Assembly: GCA_023399635.1 (NCBI GenBank)
Contig: JAEWOP010000027.1
Span: forward strand, 1 to 9,360
Reading direction: 5' to 3'
Source: Pseudomonadota bacterium
Lineage (GTDB): Bacteria; Pseudomonadota; Alphaproteobacteria; Rhizobiales; Rhizobiaceae
Length of the DNA: 9,360 bases
Within the stretch, counting starts at the first letter, position 1. Each line of letters opens with the position of its first letter. This document shows, piece by piece, positions 5,809 to 9,360 of this stretch. Position numbers and translations under genes: made by a program. The notes under the pieces are model-generated. The model was given only the letters and a program-made list of their open reading frames with translations. It made no database searches and was not told where the DNA came from.

Positions 5809-8342
5809 GCTCCTTCGTTACGCGCCTTGCTGTCTCCTGGAAGCTTGCCCTGCGAGAGATGCGCGGCGGACTGTCCGGCTTCTACATCTTCCTTGCCTGC
5901 ATCGCCCTTGGAACGGGTGCGATTGCGGCGGTCAATTCAGTATCCCGTGCCATAACCGGCGCTATAGCGAGCCAAGGGCAGGAGATCCTCGCCGGCGACA
6001 TCCGCTTCGAGCTGGACAATCGCGAGGCAACTGCAAAGGAATTGCAGTTCCTCGAAGGTTTGGGCACCATTTCCGTCTCCACCAGCCTGCGTTCCATGGC
6101 CCGCGTTCCTGACGGTTCGGAGCAAGGCTTGGTAGAGGTAAAGGCAGTCGATGACGCCTATCCTCTCTATGGAGCGTTTGTGGCGGAGCCAGATCGGCCG
6201 CTTGAGGAACTCCTGGCGCAAGATGGCGAGGTTTTCGGTGCCGTAGCTGCCCCGCTCCTGCTCGACCGTCTGGGTCTCCAGCCGGGGGACGAGCTGCTGG
6301 TCGGCAATGCGCGGCTGCGGCTCGTCGCAACGGTAGCGGCAGAGCCCGACTTTGCCTCTGAAGGGTTTGGCTTTGCACCCCGGCTTCTCATCAGTCGGCA
6401 AGCGCTTATCGCCTCTGGCCTGGTGCAAACCGGCAGCCTTGTCGAACACGCTTACAAGATTCGCCTCAACGATCCGGCACAGCGCAGCACCCTCCAGGCA
6501 CGCGCCTCTGCAGAGTTCCCCAACGCGGGCTGGTCGATTCGTACCAGCGACCGTGCAGCACCATCGCTCACTGAGAATGTCGAGCGTTTCTCACAATTCC
6601 TGACGCTTGTTGGATTGACGGCATTGATTGTCGGCGGTGTTGGCGTCGCCAATGCCGTTCGCGCTTATCTGGATAGCAAGCGCACGACCATCGCCACCTT
6701 CAAATGCCTCGGTGCGCCCGCCGGCGTCGTCACTAGCATTTACCTTATCCAGATCCTGCTTCTCGCCGTTGTGGGCATTTTGATCGGCCTGGCAATTGGC
6801 GCGGTCGCGCCCTTCATTTCCATTCGCTTCCTTGAAGGGGTTCTTCCAGTTCCACGGGAGGTCGTTTTCTACCCTGGTGCGCTCGCTCTTGCCGCCCTGT
6901 TCGGGCTGCTGATCACGTTTGCCTTCACAATCCTTCCCCTTGGTCACTCCCGCGAAGTCCCGGCAACGGCATTGTTTCGCGAACAAAGTTTTGAGCGCAC
7001 CGGGCTCCCCTCATGGCCCTATGTCCTTTCCGCTGCTGCCGCGCTTGGTGCCCTGGCGCTCGTGGCGATCTTGACTGCCGAAGAAAAGTTCGTTGCCACG
7101 ATCTTCCTCGGCGCCGTTACCTTTGCCTTCCTTCTCCTGCGTCTGGTGGCGCTGGGAATAGCTGCGCTCGCGCGCCGCAGCCCGCGCGTCCACTCACCTT
7201 CGCTACGCCTGGCGATCGGCAATATTCATCGTCCGGGCGCGCTTACTCCGTCTGTCGTGCTTTCTCTCGGTCTCGGCCTTGCTCTTCTCGTGACGCTTGC
7301 CCTGATCGACGGCAACCTGCGCCGTCAGCTGACAGGCCGGATGGCCGAGCAGGCCCCGAACTTCTTCTTTGTCGATATCCAGAGCGGCGAGCGTGAAGGC
7401 TTCCTTCAAATCCTCCGCAACCACTCCCCTGAAGGGGAGATCAATCAGGTACCCATGCTGCGCGGTCGCATCACTGCGCTCAATGGCGAGGACATCAGCC
7501 GCATCGAGGTGCCGCCGGGCGGGCGGTGGGTGCTGCGCGGAGATCGTGGTATCACCTACGAGGAAACCATCCCCTCCAATTCGGTTCTGACCGAGGGGGA
7601 ATGGTGGCCGGCGAGCTATACGGGGGAACCTTTGGTTTCCTTTTCCGCGGAAGAGGCCGGTGAGCTTGGGCTTCGACTTGGAGACACGATTACCGTCAAC
7701 GTCCTCGGCCGCAATATCACCGCGCGTATCGCCAATTTCCGGCAGGTGCAGTGGGAATCGCTGTCCATCAACTTTGTGATGGTGTTCTCCCCCAACACCT
7801 TCCAGGGCGCTCCGCATGCTTGGTTGGCGACCCTGACCGACGGCAACGCGACTGACGAAGCCGCGATCCTCCGTGAGGTGACGAATGCCTATCCGACCAT
7901 TACCAGCGTTCGGGTCAAGGACGCGATCGACATCGTCGACCGCCTTGTCGGCCAGCTTGCGACTGCCATCCGCGCGGCGGCGGCTGTTGCGTTGATCGCT
8001 TCGGTGCTGGTGCTGTCTGGCGCTCTTGCTGCCGGCAATAGGGCACGCACACACGACGCGGTCATCCTCAAGACGCTGGGAGGGACGCGCAGCCTGTTGA
8101 TCCGTGCCTTTAGCTACGAGTACATCATCCTGGGTGCCGCAACGGCTGTGTTCGCTTTGGTGGCTGGCGGAATTGCCGCCTGGTACATCGTGAGCCGCAT
8201 CATGAACCTTCCATCGGTATTCCTGACGGATGTTGCGCTCATCACGCTCCTGGTGGCACTGGTGCTGACAGTCGGCATCGGCTTGATCGGCACATGGCGA
8301 GTGCTTGGTCAGAAGGCGGCGCCGGTTCTGAGGGAACTCTGA
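5805..8342 (+). CDS. ybbP: ABC transporter permease with two FtsX domains, YbbP type
   Basis: Inner-membrane permease of the YbbAP system, 845 residues, close to E. coli YbbP in length. I read ten transmembrane segments at about 25-47, 264-284, 308-340, 355-378, 405-423, 428-455, 481-502, 720-744, 771-797 and 805-830. Two large periplasmic regions of similar size (about 48-263 and 503-719) follow helices 1 and 7. The protein is an internal duplication: the cytoplasmic coupling motif appears as FKCLGAPAG (299-307) and LKTLGGTRS (755-763), each at the start of an FtsX domain. The type VII fold acts by moving periplasmic domains rather than by a channel, so lipid or hydrophobic substrate extraction is more likely than import. 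The ATG at 5805 overlaps the ybbA stop by four bases. Substrate is not visible from sequence; the link to TesA suggests an esterified lipid. Confidence 0.92.
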   Translation: MSSFVTRLAVSWKLALREMRGGLSGFYIFLACIALGTGAIAAVNSVSRAITGAIASQGQEILAGDIRFELDNREATAKELQFLEGLGTISVSTSLRSMARVPDGSEQGLVEVKAVDDAYPLYGAFVAEPDRPLEELLAQDGEVFGAVAAPLLLDRLGLQPGDELLVGNARLRLVATVAAEPDFASEGFGFAPRLLISRQALIASGLVQTGSLVEHAYKIRLNDPAQRSTLQARASAEFPNAGWSIRTSDRAAPSLTENVERFSQFLTLVGLTALIVGGVGVANAVRAYLDSKRTTIATFKCLGAPAGVVTSIYLIQILLLAVVGILIGLAIGAVAPFISIRFLEGVLPVPREVVFYPGALALAALFGLLITFAFTILPLGHSREVPATALFREQSFERTGLPSWPYVLSAAAALGALALVAILTAEEKFVATIFLGAVTFAFLLLRLVALGIAALARRSPRVHSPSLRLAIGNIHRPGALTPSVVLSLGLGLALLVTLALIDGNLRRQLTGRMAEQAPNFFFVDIQSGEREGFLQILRNHSPEGEINQVPMLRGRITALNGEDISRIEVPPGGRWVLRGDRGITYEETIPSNSVLTEGEWWPASYTGEPLVSFSAEEAGELGLRLGDTITVNVLGRNITARIANFRQVQWESLSINFVMVFSPNTFQGAPHAWLATLTDGNATDEAAILREVTNAYPTITSVRVKDAIDIVDRLVGQLATAIRAAAAVALIASVLVLSGALAAGNRARTHDAVILKTLGGTRSLLIRAFSYEYIILGAATAVFALVAGGIAAWYIVSRIMNLPSVFLTDVALITLLVALVLTVGIGLIGTWRVLGQKAAPVLREL

Positions 8343-8358
8343 TCGGCAAAGCCGATCA
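8340..8358 (+). repeat. Stem-loop overlapping the ybbP stop codon
   Basis: TGATCGGC and its exact complement GCCGATCA flank a three-base AAA loop; the TGA stop of ybbP forms the first three bases. An eight-base-pair stem at a transcript end could stabilise the 3' end or aid termination, but no U-run follows, so it is not a standard intrinsic terminator. Confidence 0.4.
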
Positions 8359-8429
8359 CATCCGCGTCAGAATAGTGCCTCTCGCCGCTCGTCACGCGGT
8401 CGAATCGTCGCATTTGGGTCCGGGAACCC

Positions 8430-8458
8430 TTGTACGAACCGCGATATCACATCATATT
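8430..8458 (+). promoter_or_regulatory. Predicted promoter of the Bax inhibitor-1 family gene
   Basis: TTGTAC (8430-8435), a 17-base spacer and CATATT (8453-8458) lie in the 201-base gap after ybbP. The resulting leader would be about 80 bases. The gap and the stem-loop after ybbP make a separate promoter plausible; support is hexamer similarity only. Confidence 0.35.
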
Positions 8459-8543
8459 TCAAGCAGGCTTGCTGGAGCTCCGCAGCGGCGCCTGGGATCC
8501 GTCCCGACACCGTGACCAATTACGGAGCTTAATGAGGATATAT

Positions 8544-9281
8544 ATGGCTGACCTACGTAACTACCAGAACCGGATGGCGCACAACAGCGCGCAAACGGGC
8601 GCGATGATTGACGAGGGCCTTCGCGCCTACATGCTCAAGGTTTACAACCTGATGGCACTCGGCCTGGCGATCACCGGCGTTGCCGCTTATGGCACCTACG
8701 CTCTGGCGGTTTCCAATCCGGCCTTCGCAAACCTTCTGTTCGCATCGCCGCTCCGTTGGGTGATCATGCTCGCTCCGCTCGGCATGGTCTTCTTCCTGAG
8801 CTTCCGCATCAATAAAATGAGCGTCTCCGCTGCACAGACCACGTTCTGGATCTATGCCGCGTTGATGGGGCTGTCCCTCTCTTCGATCTTCATCGTCTTC
8901 ACAGGGCAGAGCATCGTGCAGACTTTCTTCGTGACGGCCGCCTCCTTTGGCGCCCTGTCGCTCTACGGCTACACGACCAAGAAGGACCTGTCCGGCTTCG
9001 GCACCTTCCTGATCATGGGTCTGTTCGGCCTGATCATCGCGTCGATCGTCAACATCTTCCTGCAGTCGTCCGCGATGGGCTTCGCCATCTCCGTGATCGG
9101 CGTTCTCGTCTTCGCTGGCCTCACCGCCTACGACACGCAGAAGATCAAGGAAATGTACTGGGACGGCGACGAAGCCGTGGTGGCGGGCCGCAAGGCGATC
9201 ATGGGCGCGCTGACGCTCTACCTCGACTTCATCAACCTGTTCATGTTCCTTCTGCAGTTCATGGGCAATCGCAACGAGTAG
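8544..9281 (+). CDS. Bax inhibitor-1/YccA family (TMBIM) inner-membrane protein
   Basis: A 245-residue integral membrane protein of the UPF0005/BI-1 family. Seven transmembrane helices are visible at about 32-55, 70-87, 99-119, 124-144, 152-172, 178-197 and 221-240, with a cytoplasmic polar N-terminus of about 25 residues (RNYQNRMAHNSAQTGAMIDEGL). Family hallmarks are the ALMGLSLSSIF segment (106-116), AYDTQKIKEMY (195-205) and LYLDFINLFMFLLQFMG (225-241). Asp197 and Asp228 correspond to the acidic pair reported as a pH-sensitive calcium gate in Bacillus YetJ; whether this protein leaks calcium is inference. Relatives in E. coli (YccA, YbhL) include an FtsH protease modulator. The ATG at 8544 has GAGGA five bases upstream; the frame opens earlier, at 8430, without a family match. 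It ends in its own terminator and is probably transcribed alone. Confidence 0.95.
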   Translation: MADLRNYQNRMAHNSAQTGAMIDEGLRAYMLKVYNLMALGLAITGVAAYGTYALAVSNPAFANLLFASPLRWVIMLAPLGMVFFLSFRINKMSVSAAQTTFWIYAALMGLSLSSIFIVFTGQSIVQTFFVTAASFGALSLYGYTTKKDLSGFGTFLIMGLFGLIIASIVNIFLQSSAMGFAISVIGVLVFAGLTAYDTQKIKEMYWDGDEAVVAGRKAIMGALTLYLDFINLFMFLLQFMGNRNE

Positions 9282-9305
9282 TCGTTCGATCAACCTGACA
9301 ACAAG

Positions 9306-9330
9306 AGGCGACCTTCGGGCCGCCTTTTTT
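9306..9330 (+). terminator. Intrinsic terminator of the Bax inhibitor-1 family gene
   Basis: AGGCGACC, loop TTCG, GGCCGCCT form an eight-position stem with one A-C mismatch, closed by a stable UUCG tetraloop and followed by a run of T to 9330. It begins 25 bases after the stop codon. ACAACAA (9298-9304) can also pair with TTGTTGT (9329-9335), lengthening the stem. Confidence 0.9.
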
Positions 9331-9360
9331 GTTGTCTGCTGCCCAGGCGCGAACTAGGCT

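Noticed and set aside
7203..8054. 283-codon minus-strand frame inside ybbP
   Set aside because: Antisense shadow of the second half of the permease, with no family resemblance and no start signals.
8553..9293. 246-codon minus-strand frame opposite the Bax inhibitor-1 family gene
   Set aside because: Highly polar, low-complexity translation (repeated E, D, R, H, Q) mirroring the hydrophobic codons of the real membrane protein; no domain.

Overview
The window looks like ordinary chromosomal core DNA from an alphaproteobacterium, most likely a member of the Rhizobiales (Rhizobiaceae-like). The reasons are the high GC content, an RlmN of 412 residues with the N-terminal extension usual in rhizobia, an invasion-associated locus B (IalB) family secreted protein, and AGGA/GAGG ribosome binding sites. 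I see no phage, transposon, CRISPR, tRNA or rRNA sequence.

Layout, left to right. Minus strand: the first 219 codons of a periplasmic ABC transporter substrate-binding protein that runs off the left edge (1-658); rlmN, the 23S rRNA/tRNA adenine C2-methyltransferase (749-1987), with a predicted promoter at 2082-2110; a strong stem-loop terminator (2141-2174); an IalB-family secreted protein (2196-2699); a 254-base spacer with no convincing gene; then a same-strand group whose transcription order is tesA (4378-5022), thpR (3723-4310), phhB (3406-3711) and a DUF1232 gene (2954-3349). Plus strand: ybbA (5098-5808) and ybbP (5805-8342), overlapping by four bases (ATGA), then a Bax inhibitor-1/YccA family membrane protein (8544-9281) closed by a good intrinsic terminator (9306-9330).

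The centrepiece is the divergent tesA / ybbA-ybbP block. TesA is an exported SGNH esterase/lysophospholipase. YbbA and YbbP are the ATPase and the ten-helix permease of a MacB/LolCDE-type (type VII, mechanotransmission) ABC system. The same divergent pairing occurs in Escherichia coli, and COG names for this ATPase and permease link them to lysophospholipase L1. The likely joint role is ATP-driven handling of a lipid or other hydrophobic molecule in the inner membrane, coupled to its hydrolysis in the periplasm. Both tesA and ybbA appear to start with TTG, each with an AGGAA-type Shine-Dalgarno about seven bases away, and their start codons are separated by only 75 bases holding a 12-base palindrome.

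The genes behind tesA (RNA 2',3'-cyclic phosphodiesterase, pterin-4a-carbinolamine dehydratase, DUF1232 protein) have spacings of 67, 11 and 56 bases, so they may be co-transcribed. No shared pathway is evident. I found no clearly new system. The points most worth following up are the TTG-paired tesA/ybbAP module and the poorly characterised genes travelling with it.
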